DNA from: Bacillota bacterium
Lineage (GTDB): Bacteria; Bacillota; Sulfobacillia; Sulfobacillales; JAIMBI01
DNA length: 52,059 nt
Direction of reading: 5' to 3'
Assembly: GCA_021797815.1 (NCBI GenBank)
Contig: JAJZYZ010000012.1
Location: 1-52,059 of the forward strand
The translations under genes were made by a program, and so were the position numbers. The notes beneath the pieces were generated by a model that saw only the letters and a program-made list of their open reading frames with translations, was not told where the DNA came from and made no database searches. Of the stretch, positions 1 to 9,096 are shown piece by piece. The stretch's first letter is position 1; the number at the start of each line of letters is the position of its first letter.

Positions 1-114
1 GGCCCCGGTTTCCACCCCGACCGCGTGCCCCTGCGCGCTCATCAGGCGGATGTGCTCGGGCACCAGCGCCACCCGCGTCTCGGGCGGCTCCTCACGCAGC
101 ACGGCAAAGAACAC
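1..114 (-). CDS. Alanine dehydrogenase / transhydrogenase-alpha-like protein, N-terminal fragment
   Basis: Only the first 38 codons lie in the window; the gene continues past the left edge. The reading frame opens with GTG at 114 behind an excellent ribosome-binding site (AAGGAGGA read at 128-121, 6 nt spacing). The peptide carries the pattern REEPPETRVALVPEHI then GHAVGVETGA, which is the N-terminal signature shared by alanine dehydrogenase (L-alanine + NAD+ to pyruvate + ammonia) and the alpha subunit of proton-translocating NAD(P) transhydrogenase. Both families begin with a short strand, an E/K-rich turn, RVAL(T/V)P and a V/L-E-x-GAG element. I cannot tell the two apart from 38 residues; the upstream remainder of the gene would decide. 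No stop or frameshift is seen in the fragment. Confidence 0.65.
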   Translation of the reverse strand, partial: MFFAVLREEPPETRVALVPEHIRLMSAQGHAVGVETGA

Positions 115-812
115 CAGCGTTCCTCCTTCGGCGGCCAGCCCACCAAGTGTCAGCCGTTTGCGTCAAGCTACTAATGGGGCTTCTCTTCGCCTACGATCGT
201 TCGACCCTAAGGCCGCGGGACCATCGTTCCCTGCCCGCTCGCCCGTTTTGGCGCACGGCGGCCGTTCGCGCCGCAGCGCGCGTCCTGTTGTTGAAGAGAA
301 ACCGGCGAAGCCAGGAAGAGGCATCCGCATCCCCGACTGGCCGCCATCGTCGCGGCCTAACGAGACTCGTCGACGTCCGTGGAGTGATAAGGGGCGGGAG
401 AAAGGCTTGGGGCGCACGCGGACGCTCCACCGCGCCTTTCTTGCCGGCCGAGGACGCCGTCTTAATCCCGCGACTCGAGCAGGCGCCTCTCCCTAGAACG
501 GGCGGAGGCGCGTTCCGGGTCCCGTTCTAGCCCTCATCGGCGCCGGATGCTTGTCGGGTTTCCCTCACTGCTCCGGCATCCGGGGGTTGGGGCGCCCGGC
601 ACGGGACACGCTCGATAACGCGCCCGCCGAGCGCCCTTCGGCGTCGCCCGATGTGGCCGATAGTCCCGGCCGATCGGCGTCCAACGCCCCTGGCACCGGC
701 CACACGCCCCCCAGAGGATGAGGGTGATGAAGACGGCGAGTGGCGGCTACACGGTTTCGTCTGTCCGAAGCGAGCTGGAAATCGCGGCCAATCGTAATTA
801 AGGAAGGCGTCA
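115..812. other. Intergenic region with one inverted repeat, no gene seen
   Basis: About 700 bases between two divergently oriented genes. The open frames here are GC-rich, arginine/proline-heavy and lack ribosome-binding sites or recognisable motifs, so I see no gene. The region should hold promoters for both the leftward alanine-dehydrogenase-like gene and the rightward protease, but I find no convincing -35/-10 pair. The one clear structure is the inverted repeat at 493-530, annotated separately. Confidence 0.5.
493..530. repeat. Perfect 10-bp inverted repeat
   Basis: CTAGAACGGG at 493-502 is matched exactly by CCCGTTCTAG at 521-530 with an 18-nt GC-rich spacer. No T tract follows on either strand, so it is not a canonical terminator. 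It lies about 280 bases upstream of the Lon-family protease start and could be a regulatory protein site or an RNA hairpin; function unknown. Confidence 0.5.
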
Positions 813-3197
813 ATGCCCAGCTCACCCCATCCTGACCAGATTCGCACCAGCCACCGGATACCGGCGGCCCGTGCGCGCCGCGTTTTTCAGCCGCAGGACT
901 TCCCGTCAGACGGACTCGCACCCCCTCACCTCGGTCTTATCGGACAGGATCGGGCGGCGGCGGCCCTCCAATTTGCGCTGAAGATGCACGCGCATGCGGT
1001 GCTGGTAGGCGTCGTGGGCACCGGCAAGACGACCCACGCTCTCCGGGCGGCCCGCGAACGCGCGGGCCACGAACCGACTCCGCCGGACCGTGTCGTGGTG
1101 CCCGACCTTGAGCGCCCGCGGCTTAGGCACCTGGTGGAGGTTCCCGCTGCCCGCGGCCGCGAGTTTCAGACGGCGGTCGAGCGCCTGGTGGCCGAGGGGC
1201 GTCGCCAAGTACGATCGGCCTTGGAAAGCGACTCCTACCAGCACCGCCGCCAACTTCTGCTGCACCCATTTCAAGACGAACAGCAGCGCGCCTGGGCTCA
1301 GGCACAGGCCGAGGCCGCCGAACGAGGCTTCGCCGTGGAGATGCCCCCGGCCGGTCCGGTCATCACCATTCCGCTGAATCCCGAGGGCCAGCCGTATTCC
1401 CCGCAGGCCTTCATGGCGCTGCCGGTTTCCGCGCGGGGCGGGTTTGAGACACGGCAGGCCGCCCTGGACGAGGTGCTCCGACCGATTATCCGCACGGTTC
1501 GCGCCGTCCAGCGACAGGCCATGGATGCACTCGCCGAAGATGCGCGCGCGTTTTCTGAAGAGACCCTCGGACCTCTTTTGGAGAGCGTGTCGGGACACTT
1601 TGCCGAATCGCCCGCAGCCGTCGCGTATTTTTCGGGAGTCGTGCGGGACATGGCCGGGCACCTGGAGGAGCTGGTCTCGGATGCGCCGGCCGGCGGCCCG
1701 GCCCGGACGCCCGGTGACAATCGCTACCACGTGGAACTTCTGGTGGAACACGAGGCGGGTGCCGGCGCCCCGGTCATCCTGGAGGCCAATCCGACCTTCC
1801 GCAATCTGTTCGGGCGCGTCGAGGTGCAGGCGACCGACGGCGCTCCGATGGCCACACTGCACGCGGGCTCGGTTGCGCGGGCATCGGGCGGGTATCTCGT
1901 GGTGCCTCTGGCGGAACTCTTGCAGGACGCGGCCGCGTATGCGGCCCTGAAGCGGGCGCTGAAGCTCGGTCAATACCGCATCGAGGCGCCCGACATCCCC
2001 TTCTTCGGTCCGACGGCACCCGTGGCCCCTGACCCCATCCCGGTTTCCTTGATGGTGATGGCGGTGGCGACGCCCGAGCTCTACCATCTCCTCCTCACGT
2101 ATGACGAGGATTTTCGCCGCCTGTTCCCCATCAAGGTGGAGTTTGAGGCCGACATGGCCACCAGCCCGGCGGTCCTGAAGGCTTTCCAGCAGTTTGTGAT
2201 GGACGCCGCCGGCCGGGAGACAGGATGCCCGCTTGGCGAGGGAGGGGTTGAGGCCCTGGCCGGCTTCAGCGCCGAGCTGGCCGAGGATCAAGACCGGCTC
2301 TCGGCCAGGCTCGGCGAGGTCAACGCCCTCCTTCGCGAGGCGGCCGTTTTTGCCCATGCCGACGAGAGTCCGGAGCTTCTTGGCCGACATCTGACGCTGG
2401 CGCTTTTGGCACGGCGAGAGCGCGTGCGCGGCGCCGAGGAGACACTCACCCGGCTCCTAAACGACGGTACCCTCCTTATCGACACCGATGGCGCCGTGGT
2501 GGGCCAGGTTAACGGTCTGGCCGTGATGAGCACCGGTGACCAGGCGTTCGGTCGTCCGTCCCGGATCACGGCGGTGGTACACGTGGGACGAGGCGGCGTG
2601 GTGAATATCGAACGCGAAACCCAGCAGTCAGGCGCCACCCACACCAAGGGCATTCTGACCCTCGCCGCCTACCTGGCCGGCCGCTTCGCCCAGCAGCACC
2701 CTCTGTCGCTCGGCGCCAGCCTGGCCTTCGAGCAGCTCTACGGCGGCATTGACGGCGACAGTGCGTCGGCGGCCGAACTGTACGCCCTGCTGTCGGCCCT
2801 AGCCGATCTCCCGGTGCACCAGGGCATCGCGGTCACCGGATCCATCAATCAGCGCGGCGAGATCCAGCCCATCGGGGGCGTCAATGAGAAGGTCACGGGC
2901 TTCTTTCGCCTGTGCGCGGCCAAACGCCTGACTGGCGAACAGGGCGTCATCATCCCGAGCCGGAACGTGAGAAACCTGATGTTGGACGATGACGTGGTCC
3001 AGGCGCTCCGCGAGGACCAGTTTCACCTGTGGGCCATCGACCACGTTGACGAGGGCATTGCCCTCCTTACCGGTGTGGCGGCCGGAACGCCTCTGGACGG
3101 ACCCGACACGGTGATGGGCCGGGTGGCCGCCCGTCTCCACTCCTATTACGAAGCGGTGCGCGAGGCAAACGGCCGAGAGGCGTCCGCACTTTCCTGA
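813..3197 (+). CDS. Lon-family ATP-dependent protease with N-terminal AAA domain
   Basis: A 794-residue cytoplasmic ATP-dependent serine protease of the LonB/AAA_32-Lon_C type, which degrades misfolded or regulatory proteins. The start ATG follows AAGGAAG. The N-terminal third has a Walker A loop, GVVGTGKTT, with Lys72. A long helical insertion follows (about residues 100-290), then the GGYLVV...ALKRAL stretch typical of this family, where the expected acidic Walker B residues look degenerate (VPLAELL). The C-terminal proteolytic domain has GDSAS with catalytic Ser650 and GGVNEKVTGF with Lys693. The Ser-Lys spacing is 43 residues, as in characterised Lon dyads. Classical LonA has an N-terminal substrate domain that is absent here. 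It stands alone, flanked by the nagB operon in convergent orientation. Family assignment is secure; substrates cannot be read from sequence. Confidence 0.92.
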   Translation: MPSSPHPDQIRTSHRIPAARARRVFQPQDFPSDGLAPPHLGLIGQDRAAAALQFALKMHAHAVLVGVVGTGKTTHALRAARERAGHEPTPPDRVVVPDLERPRLRHLVEVPAARGREFQTAVERLVAEGRRQVRSALESDSYQHRRQLLLHPFQDEQQRAWAQAQAEAAERGFAVEMPPAGPVITIPLNPEGQPYSPQAFMALPVSARGGFETRQAALDEVLRPIIRTVRAVQRQAMDALAEDARAFSEETLGPLLESVSGHFAESPAAVAYFSGVVRDMAGHLEELVSDAPAGGPARTPGDNRYHVELLVEHEAGAGAPVILEANPTFRNLFGRVEVQATDGAPMATLHAGSVARASGGYLVVPLAELLQDAAAYAALKRALKLGQYRIEAPDIPFFGPTAPVAPDPIPVSLMVMAVATPELYHLLLTYDEDFRRLFPIKVEFEADMATSPAVLKAFQQFVMDAAGRETGCPLGEGGVEALAGFSAELAEDQDRLSARLGEVNALLREAAVFAHADESPELLGRHLTLALLARRERVRGAEETLTRLLNDGTLLIDTDGAVVGQVNGLAVMSTGDQAFGRPSRITAVVHVGRGGVVNIERETQQSGATHTKGILTLAAYLAGRFAQQHPLSLGASLAFEQLYGGIDGDSASAAELYALLSALADLPVHQGIAVTGSINQRGEIQPIGGVNEKVTGFFRLCAAKRLTGEQGVIIPSRNVRNLMLDDDVVQALREDQFHLWAIDHVDEGIALLTGVAAGTPLDGPDTVMGRVAARLHSYYEAVREANGREASALS

Positions 3198-3236
3198 CGA
3201 CGGACGAACACTGCCCGACCTCAAGCTGGACGCCCT

Positions 3237-4037
3237 TTACGGAGGCGAGGGCGTACAATGCGCTTCGAGCGGCGGCAGGTTGCTCGCGGCCGACCGATCC
3301 ACACACCAGAGGACATGGCCATGGCGTCGTAGAATCGTCGCCGGGTATCGGCTTGAGGGCTCGCCGGTCAACACGTGCGCCAGAATCGCCGCCTTGGCTC
3401 GACCGGTTACCACCACGACGATGCGCCGCGCCTCCATGATGGTGCCAAGGCCCATGGTGATGGCCCGGTGCGGCACGGGCGTGTCTCCCGTCCGGAAGAA
3501 GCGCGCGTTGGCCCGGCGCGTCTCTTGCGTGAGGTCCACCACATGGGTGAGCGCCTCTGCGGCCGTTCCCGGCTCGTTGAAACCGATGTGACCGTTGGGG
3601 CCGAGTCCGAGGAGCTGAAGCTCGATGCCCCCCGCCTGCCGTATGTCCGCGTCGTAGGCTTCACACGCCGCCGGTAGGTCCTCCGCCATGCCGTCTGGGA
3701 TGTGGGTCCTCGAGGCCGAAAATCCTCCCGGTTCAAACAGATGCTGCCGCATATACGCATGGTAGGACTGCGGGTGATGGCCGGGGAGCCCCACGTATTC
3801 ATCGAGATTGAAGGTGGTGACGAAGGACGTGTCGAGCCGCTTGCTTCGGATGAGTCCAACGAGCCGACGGTACACCGGGACCATGCTGCCGCCGGTCGCG
3901 AGGCCGAGGCACACGGCCGGCTGCACCCGGATGGCGTCGGCCAGCAGGCGGGCCACGTACTTTGCCACATCCTCCCCGGTCGGAAGGATGACCAGATGGC
4001 GCGAAGCCGATCCGGGTGATTCGCCGACGTCAGTCAT
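3237..4037 (-). CDS. nagB: Glucosamine-6-phosphate deaminase NagB
   Basis: A 266-residue cytoplasmic enzyme converting glucosamine-6-phosphate to fructose-6-phosphate and ammonia, the entry of amino sugars into glycolysis. Diagnostic motifs are LGLATGGSMVPVY near the N-terminus, TFNLDEYVGL, and LGLGPNGHIGFNEPG holding the active-site His and Glu. Length matches the family (240-270). I chose ATG 4037 because it overlaps the stop of the upstream permease as ATGACTGA, an 8-nt overlap that implies translational coupling; a longer frame continues upstream but has no ribosome-binding site. It is the last gene of the eight-gene operon starting at 11651, which places glucosamine-6-phosphate at the end of that pathway. 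The deacetylase NagA is not in this operon but lies at 41890-43053. Confidence 0.93.
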   Translation of the reverse strand: MTDVGESPGSASRHLVILPTGEDVAKYVARLLADAIRVQPAVCLGLATGGSMVPVYRRLVGLIRSKRLDTSFVTTFNLDEYVGLPGHHPQSYHAYMRQHLFEPGGFSASRTHIPDGMAEDLPAACEAYDADIRQAGGIELQLLGLGPNGHIGFNEPGTAAEALTHVVDLTQETRRANARFFRTGDTPVPHRAITMGLGTIMEARRIVVVVTGRAKAAILAHVLTGEPSSRYPATILRRHGHVLWCVDRSAASNLPPLEAHCTPSPP

Positions 4038-4959
4038 AACGGATGCGCGGGTCGAGGAACGCGTACAGCACATCAACCACGAGATTGAACAGAACGATGA
4101 GGGAGCTTGCCACCAGCACGACCCCCATGATGGTGGGGATGTCGAGGTTCTGGACGGCGGTCCACGTCATCAATCCGATCCCGGGCCATCCGAACACCGT
4201 CTCGATGATGACTACGCCGGACAGGAGGCCCGCCAGATCCATGCCTGCCAGCGTTATCACGGGGATGAGGGCGTTGCGGGTCACGTGGCGGATCGCCACC
4301 CGGCGCTCCGAGACTCCTTTGGCCCGGGCCGTGCGGACGTAGTTCGCATGGACGATTTCCAGGATCTCGGTCCGCAAGAGCCGCATATACCAGGCCGCCC
4401 CGGTGATGCCGATCGTGAGTGCCGGCAGCACCAGGTTGGCCCAGCCTTGCCCGTAGAGCGGGAAGATGGGAAACCGATAGGCAAAGAGATAGATGAACAT
4501 GGTCCCGAGCCAGTAGTTGGGGACCGACATCCCCCCGATGGCCGCAATGGACAAGAACCGATCCAGGAACCCAGGCGAGTGGAAGGCCGCGATATACCCC
4601 ACCGTCACGCCGATGAGGAGCTCGGCCACCAGGGCCGCCACCCCGAGCCTCATGGTATTGGGCAGCGCCTGTCCGATCATCTGCATCACCGGGCGGTGGG
4701 CAAAATACGAATACCCCAGGTTGAGATGGAGCAGATGCCACAAGAAAATGCCGTACTGCACCCAGATAGGCTGCGTGAGCCCGAGGGCGCGTTCAATGTT
4801 CAGCACGGTCTGGTGGGGCGCATGAATTCCGGCGATGACCTGCGCGGGGTTGACCGGCACCAGATAGATCACCGCGAAGTTGATGATGGTAATGCCAAAC
4901 ACCGTGAGCAGGGCCCAGAGAACCCGGCGCCCGATGTAATCCCAGATGTTGCGGTTCAT
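4030..4959 (-). CDS. ABC transporter permease, DppB/OppB family
   Basis: A 309-residue inner-membrane permease with about six hydrophobic segments, starting with a typical WDYIGRRVLWALLTVFGITIINFAVIY helix. The cytoplasmic coupling loop is visible in the C-terminal half (LLRTEILEIVHANYVRTARAKG), as in dipeptide/oligopeptide and family-5 sugar importers. It partners with the DppC-type permease and binding lipoprotein encoded just upstream. GAGGTGAG precedes the ATG. The operon context (GH4 enzyme, sugar kinase, NagB) argues that it imports a glycoside or amino-sugar oligosaccharide, as some family-5 importers do, and not a peptide; this is inference. No cognate ATPase genes accompany it. Confidence 0.9.
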   Translation of the reverse strand: MNRNIWDYIGRRVLWALLTVFGITIINFAVIYLVPVNPAQVIAGIHAPHQTVLNIERALGLTQPIWVQYGIFLWHLLHLNLGYSYFAHRPVMQMIGQALPNTMRLGVAALVAELLIGVTVGYIAAFHSPGFLDRFLSIAAIGGMSVPNYWLGTMFIYLFAYRFPIFPLYGQGWANLVLPALTIGITGAAWYMRLLRTEILEIVHANYVRTARAKGVSERRVAIRHVTRNALIPVITLAGMDLAGLLSGVVIIETVFGWPGIGLMTWTAVQNLDIPTIMGVVLVASSLIVLFNLVVDVLYAFLDPRIRYD

Positions 4960-4985
4960 GGACTCACCTCACCCCGCTCGTCCTG

Positions 4986-5930
4986 TCAGGTCCGGAGCGC
5001 ATCATTCAGTCCATCGGCGAGAAGATTGAACCCGAGCATCGCCAGCGCCAGCGCCAAACCCGGAAAGATGAGGATCCAGGGCGCACTCTGGTAGACCTGG
5101 AGCCCCTCGCTTATCATCGAACCCCAGCTTGGCGTGGGCGGGGGAACCCCGAGTCCCAGAAAGGACAGCCCCGACTCGGCCATGATATTGGTGGAGATGG
5201 TGAGGCTCGAAAAAACCAGAATCGTGGGCAGGACGTTCGGCAGGAGATGCTTCAGCATGATGCGGGCCCGGGACGCTCCGCTCGCCACCGCCGCCTCCAC
5301 GTACTGTTCCTCCCGCACCAGCACGGCCTTGCCCCTCACCATCCGGACCATCGCCGGCCACCCCAGCACCCCGAGCACCAGAATCACGACCCAGGTCGAG
5401 GCATGCCCAACCACCGAGACCAGCAGCATGACGAAGAGATAGAACGGAAAGGCCAGCATCACGTCCACGAAGCGCATGAGAATGTTGCTCCAGCGCGCGG
5501 AGGTGGTGGCAGACAGCAATCCTAGAAAAACCCCGATGCTGACGGCGATGGCCGTCGCAATCAGGCCCACTTCCATGGACACCCGTGCACCCCAGATGAT
5601 GCGCGACAGGAGGTCCCGGCCGAGGCTGTCGGTACCGAGAAAGAAGCCCGGCATATGCCACTGGGGGGCTACCGGCACTCCCAGCGCGTTAATCCCGCGG
5701 GCAAACTGCTTATCCGGGGAATACGGGGCGATGAGCGGTGCCAGGACCGCCAGGATCAGCATCAAGAAGACGAGCCCGCTCCCCACCAACGCGATCGGGT
5801 CGTGGAGAAACCGTCGCAGGGCACGGCGGCGTGGAGATGGACCTGACGGATCCGAGCGGTCCGCGTCTATGCGGCCGACGGCCGCGGGGGCTGTCGTCAC
5901 GTTGCTGTTTTGGGGCCACTTTTCCGCCAT
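4986..5930 (-). CDS. ABC transporter permease, DppC/OppC family
   Basis: A 314-residue inner-membrane permease, second half of the family-5 importer. It begins with a polar N-terminal tail (about 35 residues, RRRALRRFLHD) followed by a first membrane segment, the DppC-type periplasmic loop (FLGTDSLGRDLLSRIIWGARVS), further membrane segments, and the coupling loop VREEQYVEAAVASGASRARIMLKHLLPN. The C-terminal segment FSSLTISTNIMAESGLSFLGLGVPPPTPSWGSM is a strong family signature. AGGAG precedes the ATG by a good distance. It lies 26 nt from dppB-like and 63 nt from the lipoprotein gene, all on one strand, so one transcript is likely. Confidence 0.92.
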   Translation of the reverse strand: MAEKWPQNSNVTTAPAAVGRIDADRSDPSGPSPRRRALRRFLHDPIALVGSGLVFLMLILAVLAPLIAPYSPDKQFARGINALGVPVAPQWHMPGFFLGTDSLGRDLLSRIIWGARVSMEVGLIATAIAVSIGVFLGLLSATTSARWSNILMRFVDVMLAFPFYLFVMLLVSVVGHASTWVVILVLGVLGWPAMVRMVRGKAVLVREEQYVEAAVASGASRARIMLKHLLPNVLPTILVFSSLTISTNIMAESGLSFLGLGVPPPTPSWGSMISEGLQVYQSAPWILIFPGLALALAMLGFNLLADGLNDALRT

Positions 5931-5993
5931 GACATCTCCTTGACGGCCAAGCCTCGGTGGGGGCGGTGCCAGCGACCGCCCCCACCGACGCGG

Positions 5994-7625
5994 CTACTTC
6001 CAGATCAGGTTGGCCTCGATGCCCAGCTGACCCAGATACATGTACCGATTGGCGCCAGTGGGCGCCGGATGCAGGCTGGACGAGACCAGCATGGTGTTTG
6101 CGGGGAAGATGAGCGGAATCCACGGCTGCTGGTTTAAGGCGATGGCCTGTGCCTCATCGTACAGCTTCAGGCGCGTGGCTTCCTGCTGGGGGGACATCGC
6201 GTTGGCCTCGTTGACCAGGTGGTTTACCTGGGCATTGTTGAACCAGGCGAAGTTGCCGGTGCCGTCCGCCGCGCCCACCAGGAGCGAGCTGAAGATGTCG
6301 GACGGATCCGGGTAGTCGAGACCCCACTGGATGATCCCGAAGTGCACCTGGTTGCCCGACAGGGCCGTGATGTACGCCGACAGCGACATGGTGTGGAGCT
6401 GGACCGTGACGCCGATTGCCTGCAGGTTGGCCATGACCGACTCGGCCTGCTGCACGACGGCCGGGTCGTTGTTGACCGTAAGCGTCAGCTTCAGCTGGCC
6501 CGGCTTGTAGCCGGCCTGGCTCAAGAGCGCCCGGGCCTTGCTCGGGTTGTACGGAATCGGCGGCAGGTTCGACTGCGATCCCGGATATCCGGGCGGCAGA
6601 TACTGATTGGCCGGTACCGCCTGACCCGCGTCGAGGGCTACGAGGCGCTTACGGTTGATGGCATCGTTCAGGGCCCGCCGCACGAGCACGTTCTTGAACG
6701 GCCCGTAGCGGACGTCCATGAAGTAGAAGTCGATGGAACCCGTGTCGGCCAGCACCACGAGGTCTTTCTTCAGGGCCGGCGTGCTGTTGATGGTCGGCAT
6801 GTCCGCGGGCGGGACCGGGCCCATGGCGTCAATTTCTCCCCGCTTGAACATGAGGAACTGCGTGGCCGGATCGGGACCGAGGATGAACTTGAGCTCCGAG
6901 AAGTAGGGCTTCTTGCCCCAGTAGTTCGGATTGCGGGTCTCCGTGAGGACCTGGTTGTGCTTCCACTCGGTGAGTTTGTAGGGGCCGGTTCCGACCGCGT
7001 GATCCTCGTAGGCCTTGCCATATTCCCGAACGATGCGGGGATCGGCAATGTCAGACGTGGGCATGGCCAGGATATTGAGGAAGTAGCCTTCAGGCTGCAC
7101 GAGCGTTACCTGCAGCGTATGGCTGTTAAGCGCCTTGAGCCCGCTGACGCTTGACGCCTGCCCCTTGGCATAAGCCTGTGCGCCCTGTATGTCGAGGTAA
7201 TAGGACTGCGCATAGCTGGCGCTCTTGGGGTTTATCTGCCGCGTCAGGTTGTAGACCACATCCTGAGCCGTGAACGGATCGCCATTGGAGAACTTGACAC
7301 CGGTCCGGAGATGGAACGTATAGACCGTGCCGCCCGCCGTCACGGACCAGGACTGGGCGAGCGACGGTGCGATGGTCGTGGAGGTGGGGGCGTAGGTGAC
7401 GAGGGTGTTGTAGAGACCGTACATCGCCTGCGCCGATTCGAACCCCGGGCTGCCCGCGGGGTCCAGGGTGGGGATGTCACTCTGGTAGGCCAGGGTAAAC
7501 GTGCCGCCGTAGCGACCGCTCTGGCTCGTCGAAGAAGGTGTGCTGCCACAGCCGGCGAGGGCCAGCACCATGACGGCTCCCGCGACGCCCATAACGGCTT
7601 TGGGACTGAACTGCTGCGTCTTCAT
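5994..7625 (-). CDS. ABC transporter substrate-binding lipoprotein, solute-binding family 5
   Basis: A 543-residue exported lipoprotein. Residues 1-25 form a signal peptide with a lipobox (LAGC; Cys26), so it should be anchored on the outer face of the membrane. Family-5 hallmarks include FTLAYQSDIPTLDP near the mature N-terminus, FHLRTGVKFSNGDPFTAQDVVYN, and the late RALNDAINRKRLV region. These proteins bind peptides, nickel or oligosaccharides (for example cellobiose and chitooligosaccharides). In this operon, between a GH4 glycosidase and two permeases and ending with NagB, an amino-sugar-containing di- or oligosaccharide is the most likely ligand. That is an inference from context and could not be read from residues alone. 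Confidence 0.9.
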   Translation of the reverse strand: MKTQQFSPKAVMGVAGAVMVLALAGCGSTPSSTSQSGRYGGTFTLAYQSDIPTLDPAGSPGFESAQAMYGLYNTLVTYAPTSTTIAPSLAQSWSVTAGGTVYTFHLRTGVKFSNGDPFTAQDVVYNLTRQINPKSASYAQSYYLDIQGAQAYAKGQASSVSGLKALNSHTLQVTLVQPEGYFLNILAMPTSDIADPRIVREYGKAYEDHAVGTGPYKLTEWKHNQVLTETRNPNYWGKKPYFSELKFILGPDPATQFLMFKRGEIDAMGPVPPADMPTINSTPALKKDLVVLADTGSIDFYFMDVRYGPFKNVLVRRALNDAINRKRLVALDAGQAVPANQYLPPGYPGSQSNLPPIPYNPSKARALLSQAGYKPGQLKLTLTVNNDPAVVQQAESVMANLQAIGVTVQLHTMSLSAYITALSGNQVHFGIIQWGLDYPDPSDIFSSLLVGAADGTGNFAWFNNAQVNHLVNEANAMSPQQEATRLKLYDEAQAIALNQQPWIPLIFPANTMLVSSSLHPAPTGANRYMYLGQLGIEANLIWK

Positions 7626-7704
7626 CAGATGTCCCGACCCTTTCTTTCTTGCGCGACTTTCGCTGTGCTCATCGAACGGACGAATCTGGAACCGGGGATC
7701 AAGA

Positions 7705-9096
7705 TCAGGAGGCGTGATCCTTCAGCGGGTGGTCGGCCGTCGGCCGGAACCGGCGCTCGACCAGGGACCGGGCCACGGCCAGCGTCGGGACAATCGGATT
7801 CAGTGAGAGCGCCGCGGCGGCCGCTTCGCGATCAAGAGGCCGCGCTGCCGCCTTTACCGTGGCCCACTCGTAGCGCTTGACCCGCTCTATCCAGACCCGG
7901 ACGGCTGGCGGTATCGGGTGCTTCAGGGGAAGCGGGTGGATCCCGCTTCGATCCACCCGGCAGGCGAGCTCCATGACCGCGTTGTCGGGCAGGAGGGATC
8001 CGGCCGCTCCTCGGTGCGGGACGTTGAGGATGACCGAGGAGGCGGTGTCCATCCCAGCGAGTCCCAGCATGGTATCGATGGCGACCCGCTCGTAGCTTTC
8101 CGTGGCCAGGATGGAGTCGGCGTGGAGCCCACGGGGCAGGGCTGCCTCAGTTTCGGTCTGGAAGTACGAGTTGGAGCGGCCGGCCAGGGTCTCGGTGTAC
8201 AGCGCGAGAAGATCGGCGTCTCGGCCCGTGCCGACCAGGAGCGCCGCCTGATCGTAGAACGTCCGTGAACGGGCGCGCACCGCTTCTCCGCGCGGGACCG
8301 CGCCCCGAACCCTTCCGGCCACGGCGGCGGCATGCTGATACAGGTACACGTACTCGGTCGGCAGGGCCCGGATCGACCGCGCTTCGTCGGCGGCGAAGAA
8401 GGACAGAGGGCGCACGCTCTTTTCTACGCGCTCCCATTCCGCGAGCAGATCCGGCAGCACATCGCGGCCGTCTCGCTCCACCGCCAGAAACCACCCCAGG
8501 TGGTTCAGACCCACGGTCTCAATGTCAAGGGATCCGGGATCGGCTCCGAGGTAGTGAGCGAGCTCCAGCTTAAGGTGGTGGGGGGTGTCGCACACGCCCA
8601 CGAAGCGATCTTCACCCTCCTGACACACGGCCTCCGACACGATTCCGACCGGATTCGCGAAGTTCACGATCCAGGCCGCCTCGTTGTGGGCGCGAATCTC
8701 GCGGATCACATGTCCCATGGCGGCAATCGTGCGCAGGGCCAGGAAGAAGCCCCCCGGCCCGACCGTCTCCTGCCCCAACACCCCGGCTTCCAGCGCGACC
8801 CGCTCGTCTTCGACCCGGCCGTCCTCCCCTCCCGGCCGGATCGTGACGCACACGAAGGGCGCATCGGCCACCGCCTCCGCCACGCTCCCGACGGCCCGGA
8901 TGCCAAGGGCGCTTCCGGCCGTTCGGGCCAGGTACCGCCCCAGCACCGCCATGATTTCCGCCCGCGTCGGGTCCGTGTCGTACAGAGTCACCCCGGCCAG
9001 GCCGAGCCGTTCTGCATGGCGAATGAGGCCATGGAGCAGGCGCGGCGTCCGAAACCCGCCGCCTCCAATCACGGCCACGGTGGCTCCCTTACGCAT
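7705..9096 (-). CDS. Glycoside hydrolase family 4, 6-phospho-beta-glycosidase type
   Basis: A 463-residue cytoplasmic NAD+- and Mn2+-dependent glycosidase. The N-terminal Rossmann loop reads VAVIGGGGFRTPRLLHG. The metal and catalytic residues of GH4 are visible: the asparagine of IVNFANPVGI, the Cys of VGVCDTPHH, and the His of VGLNHLGW. GH4 enzymes oxidise C3, eliminate the aglycone and re-hydrate, and most act on 6-phosphorylated disaccharides such as cellobiose-6'-P or diacetylchitobiose-6'-P. ATG 9096 overlaps the upstream kinase stop as ATGCGTAA (8 nt), so translation is coupled to the kinase. That coupling suggests the kinase makes the phosphorylated substrate, since the importer is an ABC type and not a PTS. 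A frame extends further 5' but lacks a start signal. Confidence 0.9.
   Translation of the reverse strand: MRKGATVAVIGGGGFRTPRLLHGLIRHAERLGLAGVTLYDTDPTRAEIMAVLGRYLARTAGSALGIRAVGSVAEAVADAPFVCVTIRPGGEDGRVEDERVALEAGVLGQETVGPGGFFLALRTIAAMGHVIREIRAHNEAAWIVNFANPVGIVSEAVCQEGEDRFVGVCDTPHHLKLELAHYLGADPGSLDIETVGLNHLGWFLAVERDGRDVLPDLLAEWERVEKSVRPLSFFAADEARSIRALPTEYVYLYQHAAAVAGRVRGAVPRGEAVRARSRTFYDQAALLVGTGRDADLLALYTETLAGRSNSYFQTETEAALPRGLHADSILATESYERVAIDTMLGLAGMDTASSVILNVPHRGAAGSLLPDNAVMELACRVDRSGIHPLPLKHPIPPAVRVWIERVKRYEWATVKAAARPLDREAAAAALSLNPIVPTLAVARSLVERRFRPTADHPLKDHAS

Noticed and set aside
906-2390. A 494-codon leftward open frame antisense to the Lon-family protease
   Set aside because: It is a GC-driven shadow frame without a ribosome-binding site or recognisable domain; the plus strand has intact catalytic motifs throughout.
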